From the NCBI GenBank assembly GCA_024281055.1, contig JAMXLF010000071.1, positions 1 through 64,000 of the forward strand: a DNA stretch of 64,000 nt, in the 5' to 3' direction. Made by a program: the position numbers and the translations under genes. The number at the start of each line of letters is the position of its first letter. Position 1 is the stretch's first letter. Of this stretch, positions 1-8,576 are shown piece after piece. Below the pieces are notes generated by a model. The model was given only the letters and a program-made list of their open reading frames with translations. It was not told the origin of the DNA and did no database searches. Origin of the DNA: Geobacteraceae bacterium (GTDB taxonomy: Bacteria; Desulfobacterota; Desulfuromonadia; Geobacterales; Geobacteraceae).

Positions 1-2
1 CC

Positions 3-2981
3 TTCTACTCCAACGAGGCCGGCGCCACCTTTGCCTGCAGTCTGGACGGGGCCGGGTTCACCCCCTGCACCACGCCGCTCACCTACACCGGGCTGGCTAA
101 CGGGAGCCACACCTTCCAGGTGCAGGCCGTTGATCCTGCCGGCAATATCGACCCCACCCCGGCCACCTGGTCCTGGACCATCGGCGGGCTGGTAATCTCA
201 CCCCCGAGTATTGCTGGCTCATTTACTTCAGGCACGATCGCCCTGAATACCACCAGTTCCCTCACCTTCACCATCACCAATCCGGTCAGCAATATAGACC
301 CGTTGAACGGCACGACATTCACTGACATCCTCCCTGCCGGCTTGACGGTTGCCAACTCTTCGGCTACGGTCTGCGGCGGCACTTTGACCACCACGGCACC
401 ATCAGGAATCACCCTGTCGGGGGCGAGCATCCCCGTTAACAGCCAGTGCCAGTTCAGCGTTACAGTAACCGGCGCGGCTTTGGGCAATTACACCAACACC
501 ACGGGAAATGTGACCTCTACCAACGGCGGTGCTGGTAACGCGGCGACGGCTAATTTGACAGTAAACGACGTGCCGCCGTCAGTACTCACGTACTCGCCCA
601 ACTCCCTCACGTGCACGAAGGGCTTAGTGTGTTCACTGCCGGCGCCTACCCACAGCGGCGGCGCCGTTGTCTCATACTCGATCAGCCCCGCGCTGCCGAC
701 CGGCCTGAGCCTCAATACCGCGACGGGCGCTATTTCCGGAACGCCGACAATAACCTCGGCTGCAACGAGCTATACGGTGACCGCATCGAACTCCGGTGGA
801 TCGACGACCGCGATGGTGATGGTCACCGTGAACCAAGTGCTCCCAACGCTTTCAGCTCCCGCAACTGCGAACGTGGGGGCCAATCTGGCTACCTTGGTCC
901 TGCAATCGGGCAGCGCCGGGACCAGCTACTTCACCCTGCTCCCCGGCAGCAACGCCCCCTGCGGCACCGGGGCACAGGTCGCGGCGGGACAGACTGCTAC
1001 CGGGGCGGCAGCACCATACTTCGGCTCATTGCCGCTTGCCGCCAGCACGGCAGCCGGCTATACGGTGCGTAACCTGACGGAGAGCACTCCCTACACCGTC
1101 TGCTTCACCGCCGACAGCCCCAGCGGTTCGAACCTCAATCCGACTCCGCTTTCGGTCAACCTCTCCACCGCAGCGGCTGTGACCTACACCAACCCGGCCT
1201 GGAGCCCTGTGGGGAGCGCCGGGTTCTCTGCCGGAGAGGCCGATTACGACTCGCTTGCCTTCGCCCCGGACGGCACTCCGTTTCTTGCGTATTCAGACTG
1301 GGGCAATGGCCAACGGGCAACCGTAATGCAGTATATCGCCGGAGCCTGGAGTGTGGTGGGAAACGCCGGTTTTTCCGCCGGAGCGGTCTCTTACACCTCG
1401 CTTGCGTTTGCCCCGGACGGTACCCCCTATCTGGCTTATAGTGACGCTGGCCATGGTTGGAAAGCAACGGTTATGAAGTACAGCGGCGGGGTCTGGAATT
1501 TGGTTGGAAGTGCCGGATTTTCCGCCGGAGAGGCTGATTACACTTCCCTGGCCTTTGCCCCAGACGGGACTCCCTATGTGGCTTATGAGGATGGGGCCAA
1601 CAGCAACAAAGCGACGGTGATGCGGTACAGCGGTGGGGTATGGAACACGGTAGGCAGCGCCGGTTTTTCCGCCGAGGAGGCCGACTACATTTCGCTGGCA
1701 TTCGCTCCGGACGGCACCCCTTATCTGGCATATTATGACTATAACAATGGTAACCGGACAACAGTAATGAAATACAGCGGTGGCGCCTGGAGCGGCGTGG
1801 GGAGTTCCGAATCTCTGGCTGGAGCGGCCTTCCCATCGCTGGCCTTGAGCCCCAACGGCACCCCCTACGTGGCCTATCAGGACTGGACCAACAACGGCAA
1901 GGCGACGTTAATAAAGTACAGCGAGGGTATCTGGAGCGTTGTGGGGAGCGCCGGGGTATCTGCAGGTGCGGCAATCCCTTCGGTGGCACTGGCTCCCGAT
2001 GGCACCCCCTATATGGTGTATCAGGACTGGGCAAACAATGGCGAGGCGACCGTAATCAAGTATAGCGGAGGCGCCTGGAGTTTGGCGGGGAACGGCTCCA
2101 CCGGGCAGGCCTCTTACACTTCGCTGGCGTTCGCCCCGGACGGCACCCCCTATGTGGTATACGCGGACGGCAGTGATAGCGGTAAGGCGACTGTAATCAG
2201 GTTGATTGACTTACCCCCTCCAACCATTAGCGGCACTCCGGCCAGCAACGCCACCGCGGGCACCCTCTACAGCTTTACCCCGTCGGCCACCAACGCCGCC
2301 AGCTTCAACATCACCAATAAGCCTTCCTGGGCCAGTTTTGACACCTCCAACGGAGCCCTCACCGGCACACCGACCAACGCCGACGCCGGCACTTACAGCA
2401 ACATCATCATCAGAGCCACCAACACCACGGGAACGGCAGCACTTTCGGCCTTCTCCATCACCGTAAACGCCGTTCATACCCTGACTCTTTCGCTCTCAGG
2501 AACGGGCAAAGGTTCGGTCACCGTATCTCCCGGTGCACTTGCCTGCAACACCAACTGTATTGGCCTTTTCGCAAACGACGAAACGGTTACCCTGCAAGCG
2601 GCTGCGGAGGAGTATTCGTTCTTCCAGGGGTGGAGCGGTGCCTGCACGGGAGCGGTGGGCTGTTCAGTCACCATGGATGCAGACAGATCTGTAACTGCCA
2701 CGTTCACCTTCGACACCGCCCACAAGTCACGGATAGACGGAGCGCCGCCCGCCTACTTCTCCTCCCTGCTGGGCGCTTGCAATGTAGTCGCTACGGGTGG
2801 CACCGTCGAGGCGTGGGGGACCGATTTTCCGGAAAACCTGACTCTTTCCCAGAATAAGGAGCTTACGCTCAAGGGAGGCTATAACGCCGCCTATACGGAC
2901 AATTGCGGCCTGACAAACCTCCATGGGGTTGTTACCGTCGAGACCGGCTCGTTGATCGTGCAAGGGGTCGCCATCTATTAG
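3..2981 (+). CDS. Large secreted multi-domain protein with seven-blade propeller repeat (5' end outside window)
   Basis: The frame is open from the left edge, so the N-terminus and any signal peptide are not visible. From the left: an Ig-like domain of the SNEAGATF...GLANGSHTF type (nt 3-185), a conserved-repeat/DUF11-like beta domain (about 190-570), a putative Ig domain of the He_PIG type (573-836), and then seven tandem units of about 49 residues (about 1190-2205), each built as WS-VGSAGFSAG, SLAFAPDGTPY-AY and ATVMKYSGG. Seven units suggest a closed seven-bladed beta-propeller. A second He_PIG domain (2218-2470), a Cys-containing Gly/Ser-rich repeat domain (2476-2720) and a short C-terminal beta segment follow. 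It is probably exported and surface associated. The substrate or partner is unknown. Confidence 0.85.
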   Translation, partial: FYSNEAGATFACSLDGAGFTPCTTPLTYTGLANGSHTFQVQAVDPAGNIDPTPATWSWTIGGLVISPPSIAGSFTSGTIALNTTSSLTFTITNPVSNIDPLNGTTFTDILPAGLTVANSSATVCGGTLTTTAPSGITLSGASIPVNSQCQFSVTVTGAALGNYTNTTGNVTSTNGGAGNAATANLTVNDVPPSVLTYSPNSLTCTKGLVCSLPAPTHSGGAVVSYSISPALPTGLSLNTATGAISGTPTITSAATSYTVTASNSGGSTTAMVMVTVNQVLPTLSAPATANVGANLATLVLQSGSAGTSYFTLLPGSNAPCGTGAQVAAGQTATGAAAPYFGSLPLAASTAAGYTVRNLTESTPYTVCFTADSPSGSNLNPTPLSVNLSTAAAVTYTNPAWSPVGSAGFSAGEADYDSLAFAPDGTPFLAYSDWGNGQRATVMQYIAGAWSVVGNAGFSAGAVSYTSLAFAPDGTPYLAYSDAGHGWKATVMKYSGGVWNLVGSAGFSAGEADYTSLAFAPDGTPYVAYEDGANSNKATVMRYSGGVWNTVGSAGFSAEEADYISLAFAPDGTPYLAYYDYNNGNRTTVMKYSGGAWSGVGSSESLAGAAFPSLALSPNGTPYVAYQDWTNNGKATLIKYSEGIWSVVGSAGVSAGAAIPSVALAPDGTPYMVYQDWANNGEATVIKYSGGAWSLAGNGSTGQASYTSLAFAPDGTPYVVYADGSDSGKATVIRLIDLPPPTISGTPASNATAGTLYSFTPSATNAASFNITNKPSWASFDTSNGALTGTPTNADAGTYSNIIIRATNTTGTAALSAFSITVNAVHTLTLSLSGTGKGSVTVSPGALACNTNCIGLFANDETVTLQAAAEEYSFFQGWSGACTGAVGCSVTMDADRSVTATFTFDTAHKSRIDGAPPAYFSSLLGACNVVATGGTVEAWGTDFPENLTLSQNKELTLKGGYNAAYTDNCGLTNLHGVVTVETGSLIVQGVAIY

Positions 2982-2983
2982 AA

Positions 2984-3247
2984 CTGCAGACAGATGGGGG
3001 AGCGGCCGGGGAAGTTCCAGAAAACCCACTGATATCTGAGACCGAGGACTTCAAGAAGTATACGCGCAGCGTAGAAGTCATTGGCGGCAAGGCGAACCTT
3101 CTTGCAGCTGAGTTTCTGGACTGGTTCAACAGCCTGTGGCATGGGAGGTCGCTCGCCTACACGATAGCGGTAATCACCATCATCATATCCGGCGGAATGT
3201 TCTTCGTGGCCTATCATATGGAGCCCGATTCCGAGGATGGCAGATAG
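2984..3247 (+). pseudogene. Possible remnant of a small membrane protein gene
   Basis: Directly after the stop of the propeller gene, another frame stays open and encodes a charged segment, then one convincing transmembrane helix (about 3150-3210) and a short acidic tail ending at 3247. I see no ATG, GTG or TTG with a ribosome-binding site in the right place. The extended frame would have to start inside the upstream gene. A gene fragment that lost its 5' end is the simplest reading, but a short gene translated by coupling is possible. Confidence 0.35.
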
Positions 3248-3288
3248 CATATTCCCCTATTTGCTTGTCTCTTAACAATTCAGAATGC

Positions 3289-3323
3289 AAACGCGGAAAC
3301 AGGTCATGCTGTCCGCGTTTTTT
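3289..3323 (+). terminator. Rho-independent terminator
   Basis: A 9-bp stem (AAACGCGGA / TCCGCGTTT) encloses a short inner stem ACAG/CTGT and is followed by a T run. It closes the propeller gene and the small downstream frame. From here to the next start (3537) I see only AT-rich sequence and a ribosome-binding site. Confidence 0.85.
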
Positions 3324-3536
3324 GTTCCCGCCCACAAATCCTCTGTAACCTTTTCAGCCCGAATGCGTTCTTTTAAACATGTGAGAAACGTTTCCCAAAA
3401 TCCCCATTTGCTCCCCATTTGCTCCTTATTTTGTCGCTATAAATGATATCAGCGACGTTCATTGAGGCGTGTTTTAGTGGATGCGCCACTTGTTCATGAA
3501 TCGCAAGGCTCACAACGTAAAGGAGGATTTACAACT

Positions 3537-4124
3537 GTGAAGAAGAAAGTCTTCGTAATCACGTCTTTTCTCGCTACAAGCCAAGCCGTAGCATCCTTCG
3601 CCGGGGTTGATGTGAACATCAATGTCGGAATTCCGGCCGCTCCGCCTCCGGTGGTTGTAACTCAGCCCGCATATGCCCCTCCGCCTCCGCCGTCTGGATA
3701 TGCAGCGCCGCCAGAAGTCGTTTTCGAAGCGCAGCCCCGCTTTATTTTTTCTCCGACATTGGGATTCTATGTGACCGTAGGAACGCCGTATGACATCGTC
3801 TATATCGGAAGCGCCTACTATCTCAACAGTGGTGGCTTCTGGTACGCCGGGCCAACTTACTCAGGACCGTGGAGAATAGCTAGGGACCGGGCTCTGCCGA
3901 AATTGCTACGTAAATATCCTTATGAGAGGATTCGCTTCTACCGGGACCAGGAGTATCGGATATACCAGCGTGACCCCGCACATTATCGTGGCCGTGTGTA
4001 TGAACCTCAGTGGAAACGGCAGGAGCCCCGGAAGATTGCGCGTCCAAAAGAGGAACTTCGGAGGGAAGAACCACGAAGAGAAGAACACCGGGACGAACGT
4101 CACGAGATGGAAGAAAGACGTTAG
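3537..4124 (+). CDS. Secreted Pro/Arg-rich protein of unknown function
   Basis: A 195-residue product starting at GTG 3537, chosen for the AAAGGAGG site about 10 nt upstream. An N-terminal signal sequence (VKKKVFVITSF...) is followed by a proline-rich linker (about residues 33-60). A globular part has aromatic repeats (GFYVTVGTPYD, YYLNSGGFWYAGP, SGPW), and the C-terminal 35 residues are very rich in Arg and Glu. The aromatic W/Y pattern resembles small periplasmic proteins common in Geobacter-type genomes. I do not know a function. The charged tail could contact the wall or nucleic acid, but that is speculation. Confidence 0.75.
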   Translation: MKKKVFVITSFLATSQAVASFAGVDVNINVGIPAAPPPVVVTQPAYAPPPPPSGYAAPPEVVFEAQPRFIFSPTLGFYVTVGTPYDIVYIGSAYYLNSGGFWYAGPTYSGPWRIARDRALPKLLRKYPYERIRFYRDQEYRIYQRDPAHYRGRVYEPQWKRQEPRKIARPKEELRREEPRREEHRDERHEMEERR

Positions 4125-4187
4125 CCTCTATCAAATAGACATCAGCAGCAGCACGGTGGAAAAATCATATTAACGGAGGACGAAAAA

Positions 4188-4649
4188 ATGCAGAGAAATC
4201 GTATGGCAAAAATCGTAGTCATGGGGTGTGTCGCAGCGTTAATGGCTTTCGCCAGCATCGCGCAGGCTGACATGGGAGGGTGGGGCGGCAAGCATCGCGG
4301 CTTCAGAAAGATTGCCCACGCGCTGGCCCTGACCGACGCCCAGAAAGCTCAGGCGAAGGCAATCTTCCAGGCGAACAAGCCGGTAGTGAAGCCCATCTTC
4401 GCCAGCCTGCGCACCGAGCGAAAGAACCTGCAGGCGCTGATGCATGCCGACACGATTGACGAGGCGGCAATTCGCGCTGAGACGGCCAAGATTGCCGCAA
4501 TCCAGGCTGACCTCAACGTGAACCGGGCAAATGTCGGTGCCCAGTTCCGGGCCATCCTCACTCCCACCCAGCTAGCTACCCTGAAATCGATGTGGCAAGG
4601 CCCAGCAGTTCCGGCAGCCACTCCCCCGGCTCCCGCTCCCGCCTCTTAA
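4188..4649 (+). CDS. Spy/CpxP-like periplasmic protein with LTxxQ motifs
   Basis: A 153-residue product with a signal peptide ending near the ASIAQA site. The mature part is helical and carries two LTxxQ-type motifs (LTDAQ near residue 47 and LTPTQ near residue 125), the signature of the Spy/CpxP family. Members act as small ATP-independent periplasmic chaperones or stress sensors. The C-terminus is an Ala/Pro tail. A GGAGG-type site precedes the ATG. It follows another secreted protein gene by 63 nt and is closed by strong hairpins, so the two may be co-transcribed in an envelope-stress unit. Confidence 0.8.
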   Translation: MQRNRMAKIVVMGCVAALMAFASIAQADMGGWGGKHRGFRKIAHALALTDAQKAQAKAIFQANKPVVKPIFASLRTERKNLQALMHADTIDEAAIRAETAKIAAIQADLNVNRANVGAQFRAILTPTQLATLKSMWQGPAVPAATPPAPAPAS

Positions 4650-4655
4650 CCAGTA

Positions 4656-4695
4656 ACCCCGTATTGGCGTGGCCCTCCTTCCGCTAATACGGGGT
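4656..4695. repeat. 14-bp inverted repeat after the Spy-like gene
   Basis: ACCCCGTATTGGCG (4656-4669) pairs with CGCTAATACGGGGT (4682-4695) with one G-T pair and a 12-nt loop. There is no T run directly after it. It may work together with the next hairpin as a double terminator or as an mRNA 3' stabiliser. Confidence 0.7.
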
Positions 4696-4702
4696 GGCAC
4701 GA

Positions 4703-4730
4703 GGCCCCCTGGAAACAGGGGGTCTTTGCT
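4703..4730 (+). terminator. Rho-independent terminator
   Basis: CCCCCT (4705-4710), loop GGAAAC, AGGGGG (4717-4722), then TCTTTGCTT. It ends the Spy-like transcription unit. Confidence 0.75.
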
Positions 4731-4763
4731 TCATTTTCACATTCGCAGGAGAGTGGCAAATCG

Positions 4764-5123
4764 ATGAAAAGCGTTCTCATTGTTGACGACAACGAGCTAT
4801 ATCTTGGGATCATCGAGCAAATTGTCAAACTCGCCGGGTACAAGGTTCATTGCGCATCAAACGGAAAAAGTGCCTTGGAAATATTGAAGAAATGCCGAAT
4901 TCCGGTTATGATAACCGACTTCAATATGCCCGGAATGAATGGAATTCAGCTCGCGGGAATGGCAAAACAGCTATTTCCGGAAACCTTGATTGTCATGGCA
5001 ACCGGTGACTTGTCAGCCGAAGTCTGCTCGTTGGCTACTCAGGCGGGAATTGCGAAAGTCCTAAAGAAACCGCTCGATGCGCGGATAATTCTGAAAATTC
5101 TGGAGGCTACACACTGGGGATAG
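4764..5123 (+). CDS. Stand-alone response-regulator receiver protein
   Basis: A 119-residue single REC domain: acidic pair D8-D9, phosphoacceptor D52 in TDFNMPGMNG, conserved T80 and K101-K102-P. There is no output domain, so it probably works like CheY or as a phosphorelay shuttle. No histidine kinase gene lies nearby. The site GCAGGAGAG precedes the ATG. It lies 28 nt upstream of a YncE-like gene and is probably co-transcribed with it. Confidence 0.9.
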   Translation: MKSVLIVDDNELYLGIIEQIVKLAGYKVHCASNGKSALEILKKCRIPVMITDFNMPGMNGIQLAGMAKQLFPETLIVMATGDLSAEVCSLATQAGIAKVLKKPLDARIILKILEATHWG

Positions 5124-5151
5124 TCCATTATCAAGGAAGGAGGAAACGAAG

Positions 5152-6165
5152 GTGAAGAAAATCATTCTGTTCTGTTGTCTTGTTTTCAGTGTCAATGCGT
5201 ATGCTGCCGATTCGGGGTACCACGTCTTCAAGAAGCTGACAGTCGGCGGCGAAGGCGGCTGGGATTGCCTGACGGTGGATGGACCGGCCCGGCGTCTGTA
5301 CATATCCCGTGGCACCCATGTCATGGTCATCGACCTGGACACAGATAAGCTCGTAGGGGATATCCCCAACACACCGGGAGTGCATGGGATTGCCGTGGCC
5401 CCCGAGTTCAACCGAGGCTTCACGAGTAACGGGAAGGATAACACCGCAACCATCTTCGATTTGAAGACCCTGAAGGTATTAGGCCAGGTGAAAACAGGGG
5501 GGAATCCGGATATCATTCTCTACGACCCGGCCTCGAAAAGGGTGTTTACCTTCAATGGCCGCAGTCATGACGCCACGGTTATTGACGCCGTTACAGGAAA
5601 GGTGGTGCAAACGATTGCCCTTGGCGGAAAGCCGGAATTCGCTGATGCGGACGGCAAAGGCAAGGTGTACGTCAACATCGAGGACACCAACGAGGTTGTA
5701 GAACTGGACAGCATGAACGCCCGAGAGGTGCGGCGGTTTTCCTTAAAGCCATGTGAAGAGCCATCGGGTTTGGCGTTGGATGCTGTACGCGGCAGGGTTT
5801 TTTCAGGGTGCCATAACAAGATGATGACGGTCCTGAACATCAAGACCGGTAAGGTAATCGCCACCGTGCCCATTGGTGAGAATGTTGACGGGAATGCTTT
5901 CGATGCTGCGACGGGGCTCGCCTTCAGCTCAAACGGTGATGGCACCCTGACTGTCGTGCGGGAAATTTCTCCAGGCAAATTCGAGGTGATGCAAACGGTT
6001 AAGACTCAGCGCGGCTCTCGCACTATGGCGCTTGACCCGATAACCCATAACATCTATTTGCCCGCCGCGCAGTTCTCCGCGCCGAAAGCGTCCGGGGAGT
6101 CTGGCTCAAAACCACGACCAGAGATGGTAAAGGACAGCTTCGAGGTTCTGGTAGTCGGGCGTTAG
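5152..6165 (+). CDS. Secreted YncE-like beta-propeller (YVTN family)
   Basis: A 337-residue product starting at GTG 5152 behind AAGGAAGGAGG. The signal peptide (KKIILFCCLVFSVNAYAA) is followed by YVTN/NHL-type blades with the recurrent pattern NGRSHDATVIDAVTGKVV and MTVLNIKTGKVIATVPIGE. Such propellers are periplasmic or surface proteins that bind ligands or metal enzymes. The specific partner is not evident. The gene follows a receiver protein and precedes a truncated outer-membrane transporter gene by 19 nt. Confidence 0.85.
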   Translation: MKKIILFCCLVFSVNAYAADSGYHVFKKLTVGGEGGWDCLTVDGPARRLYISRGTHVMVIDLDTDKLVGDIPNTPGVHGIAVAPEFNRGFTSNGKDNTATIFDLKTLKVLGQVKTGGNPDIILYDPASKRVFTFNGRSHDATVIDAVTGKVVQTIALGGKPEFADADGKGKVYVNIEDTNEVVELDSMNAREVRRFSLKPCEEPSGLALDAVRGRVFSGCHNKMMTVLNIKTGKVIATVPIGENVDGNAFDAATGLAFSSNGDGTLTVVREISPGKFEVMQTVKTQRGSRTMALDPITHNIYLPAAQFSAPKASGESGSKPRPEMVKDSFEVLVVGR

Positions 6166-6184
6166 TCGCAAATTGGGACATGAA

Positions 6185-6642
6185 ATGAGCTATCGATTTC
6201 TCTTGGTTGCATTCCTTCTCTGCTTAACAGCAGGGCCTGCATTTGCAGGCCCTCCGCTCCTTACCGATGACCCCGACACCCCTGGAGACAAGCACTGGGA
6301 AATCAACACGGCCTTCACCCTGGATAAACGCAATAGCAGCACCACGATGGAAACCCCAATCCTCGACCTCAATTACGGCGTGGGGGATAACATCCAGTTG
6401 AAATATGAAGTCCCGATGTTGGTTCGCCATGAGCAGGGTATCGGAACGCAGGGCGGGCTGGGTAATTCGCTTGTCGGTGTCAAGTGGCGGTTTCTCGATG
6501 AGGACAAGTTCGGCATCAATATGTCTAGCTATCCGCAGTTGGAGTTCAATCCGCCAACAACTTCAGCTGACAGGGGGCTTGTTGACAGAGGAGCGAACCT
6601 GCTCCTTCCGGTGGAAGCTTCAAAGAAATTTGGGCCGGTCCG
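6185..6642 (+). pseudogene. 3'-truncated outer-membrane transporter-like gene
   Basis: It encodes a signal peptide (cleavage near GPAFAG) and then GPPLLTDDPDTPGDKHWEIN, followed by beta-strand-rich sequence typical of the N-terminal half of outer-membrane transporter/phenol-degradation-like proteins of about 270-300 residues. After KKFGPV (about 6642) the family resemblance stops. The frame then runs antisense through the terminator and coding region of the minus-strand gene at 6719-6967, giving low-complexity Arg/Ser and Leu/Phe-rich text. I read this as a deletion that removed the 3' half. Confidence 0.65.
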
Positions 6643-6660
6643 GGAGGAGCCCGATAACGA

Positions 6661-6696
6661 AGAAAAGCCGCACCCAATGATGGATGCGGCTTTTCT
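6661..6696 (-). terminator. Terminator of the minus-strand gene, possibly bidirectional
   Basis: A perfect 12-bp stem (AGAAAAGCCGCA / TGCGGCTTTTCT) with a 12-nt loop. Its T-rich arms could stop transcription from both sides. It lies 22 bp past the stop of the minus-strand Lys/Ala-rich gene. Confidence 0.8.
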
Positions 6697-6718
6697 TTCT
6701 GGACCGGCATCGGCGATG

Positions 6719-6967
6719 TTACTTCGCGGCCGGGGCCTCAGCCGGAGCAGCAGCCGGAGCTTCTTCTTTCTTCTCGGCTTTCTTGGCTTTCTTGGCCTTC
6801 TTATGTTTCTTGTGCTTCTTGACCGGCTTAGCTTCTTCCTTCTTCATTTCGCCAGCGGCCGGAGCGGCAGGAGCAGCAGCCGGAGCCGGAGCTTCCTGGG
6901 CGAACACGAGACCAGCGAAGGAGACGGCGACAATTGCGGCTACGAGGGTGGAGAGAACTTTTTTCAT
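6719..6967 (-). CDS. Small secreted Lys/Ala/Pro-rich protein
   Basis: An 82-residue product. The signal peptide (MKKVLSTLVAAIVAVSFAG, ending near FAQE) is followed by an AP-rich stretch, a very basic core of KKHKK and KKAKKAEKK repeats (about residues 47-68), and an APAEAPAAK tail. An AAGAGGTG site sits upstream of the start on the minus strand. Small exported alanine/lysine repeat proteins are frequent in Geobacter-type genomes and have no known enzymatic role. They may bind anionic polymers. The 274 nt upstream (6968-7241) hold no gene. Confidence 0.75.
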   Translation of the reverse strand: MKKVLSTLVAAIVAVSFAGLVFAQEAPAPAAAPAAPAAGEMKKEEAKPVKKHKKHKKAKKAKKAEKKEEAPAAAPAEAPAAK

Positions 6968-7241
6968 TTTGGCACCTCTTGAGAGAGTTATTTACTTCCT
7001 GATTTGGGGAGGAGCATAGGCTGTGCCAAAGCCATAGGTTTTACTATCATGCTGATAATGCAGAGTTTCGGCGATGAGAGAAAACAAGCTACTATTCCCA
7101 TGAACCTGAATTGCTCCAGCTGAAACCTCTTTTAGGGTACGGTAAATTTTGATGAAACCAGCTTCATCATTTTGTGGCTTGCACGGTCCAAAATAATTGT
7201 TAGATTTCTATCCGGTCTCATACTCAATGAGGAGTGGGAAT

Positions 7242-7493
7242 ATGAAAATCGAGATTATTGGAAGTGGCGGCGCAGTATGTAAGGCCCTTTTTACCAATGC
7301 CTTGGAAGCCTTGCGGGCGAGCGGCAAGAAGGGAAAGGTGGAGATAGTAAAGGACATCAAGAAGATAATGCGTTATGGTGTATTGTGCACCCCAGCTTTG
7401 GTTATCAACGGCGTTGTGATGCTTTCCGGCAAGTTGGCGTCCCCGGAGGAGATTGTATCGATTTTGCAGCGGAATTTTTCGACCTTCGTATGA
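7242..7493 (+). CDS. Thioredoxin-like small protein with a degenerate active site
   Basis: An 83-residue product. I chose ATG 7242 because GAGGAGTGG precedes it. The beta-alpha-beta pattern (KIEIIGSGG ... VEIVKDIKKIMRYGVLCTPALVING) matches the small redox-active disulfide protein 2 / thioredoxin-3 family, including the cis-Pro segment TPALVING. The usual CxxC is reduced to a single cysteine in GGAVCKAL, with another Cys in VLCTPA. It may be a monothiol or non-catalytic variant. Confidence 0.7.
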   Translation: MKIEIIGSGGAVCKALFTNALEALRASGKKGKVEIVKDIKKIMRYGVLCTPALVINGVVMLSGKLASPEEIVSILQRNFSTFV

Positions 7494-7621
7494 CTCGATA
7501 TATACGCACACGCAAGTAGGAAGCCAGAGAGGCTGCGCTAAAGGAACCTACCTTACTCACCAGGGTAAAACGAGCCTTCGATTTTGCAGAGAAGCATAAT
7601 TACCTTAATATGAGATAAACA

Positions 7622-8566
7622 ATGTCTTCCGTCCTGGTAATCGATGATTCCAAGCTCTTCCGCAAGCAAATTGCTGATGCCCTGCGGAAAGCCTTACTTT
7701 TTGACGATTACCGTGAGGCGGAGGACGGCCTTGAAGGCTTCAAGATATTTTCCGACTCCAAACCAGACCTGGTTATATGCGACCTGGAAATGCCGCACAT
7801 GGACGGGCTCAAGTTCCTGCAATTGAAGAGCGTCCGGCAAGACTTACAAGATATTCCGATTATCCTCTTGACCAGCACCCAGGACCGACTTGCCAAACTC
7901 AAGAGCCTCGAACAGGGGGCGAGCGATTACCTCACCAAACCGTTTGATGCCGCCGAATTAGTGGCACGAGTCAGAATCCACCTGAAAATGAAGAAACTGC
8001 AGGACGAACTAAAGGCCGCCAACGAACACTTCAAACAGCTTTCCACTGTAGACCCGCTGACAAACCTTTACAACCGTCGCTTCCTGACAGAAACCCTCGA
8101 AAACGAGATTCAGAGGGCCAAAAGGCTTCAATCAAACCTCTCACTTCTGATTTTCGATATCGACCACTTCAAGCAGATAAATGATGTCTACGGGCACCAG
8201 GCGGGAGACAAAGTGCTTGTGGCGGTCGCCGATGCTTTACGGGAAACTCTTCGCACCTACGATATCGCTTCTCGCTACGGGGGAGAAGAATTCGTGCTTG
8301 TTCTCCCCGGCACTCCGCTTGCTGGAGGACAGATAGTCGCAGAACGTCTGCGGAAAGCGGTGCATGCCCTCAGATTCCCGATTCCAATGGATAGGATTAA
8401 AGTGACGGTGAGCGCCGGGTTAGCTACGTTCCCGACCAAGCGTATTGCCGACTTCGATACTCTGTTCCGGTATGCGGATGAAGCCCTCTACCGGGCCAAG
8501 AAAAATGGCAGGAACCGGGTGGAGATTATGCTTGGTAATATGAATAGCGAATTGAAAAGCACATAG
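7622..8566 (+). CDS. Response regulator-diguanylate cyclase (REC-GGDEF)
   Basis: A 314-residue product. The N-terminal receiver domain has D8/D9 and phosphoacceptor D54 (CDLEMPHMDG). A short helical linker leads to a GGDEF domain starting near DPLTNLYNRRF. The active-site motif is GGEEF (220-224), so cyclase activity is expected. The inhibitory I-site RxxD (R211-D214) lies five residues upstream, so product feedback is likely. It should make c-di-GMP in the cytoplasm when phosphorylated. The gene order is like PleD/WspR. The next gene starts 10 nt later. Confidence 0.93.
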   Translation: MSSVLVIDDSKLFRKQIADALRKALLFDDYREAEDGLEGFKIFSDSKPDLVICDLEMPHMDGLKFLQLKSVRQDLQDIPIILLTSTQDRLAKLKSLEQGASDYLTKPFDAAELVARVRIHLKMKKLQDELKAANEHFKQLSTVDPLTNLYNRRFLTETLENEIQRAKRLQSNLSLLIFDIDHFKQINDVYGHQAGDKVLVAVADALRETLRTYDIASRYGGEEFVLVLPGTPLAGGQIVAERLRKAVHALRFPIPMDRIKVTVSAGLATFPTKRIADFDTLFRYADEALYRAKKNGRNRVEIMLGNMNSELKST

Positions 8567-8576
8567 GAGCCATCTT

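Noticed and set aside
1200-2205. CRISPR or satellite array
   Set aside because: The periodicity of about 147 bp is protein-coding blade repetition in an open frame, not spacer-separated identical repeats. No CRISPR array was seen anywhere in the window.
6173-6982. A complete 269-residue protein starting at TTG 6173
   Set aside because: The second half is antisense to a well-supported minus-strand gene and its terminator, so only the first part is real gene sequence.
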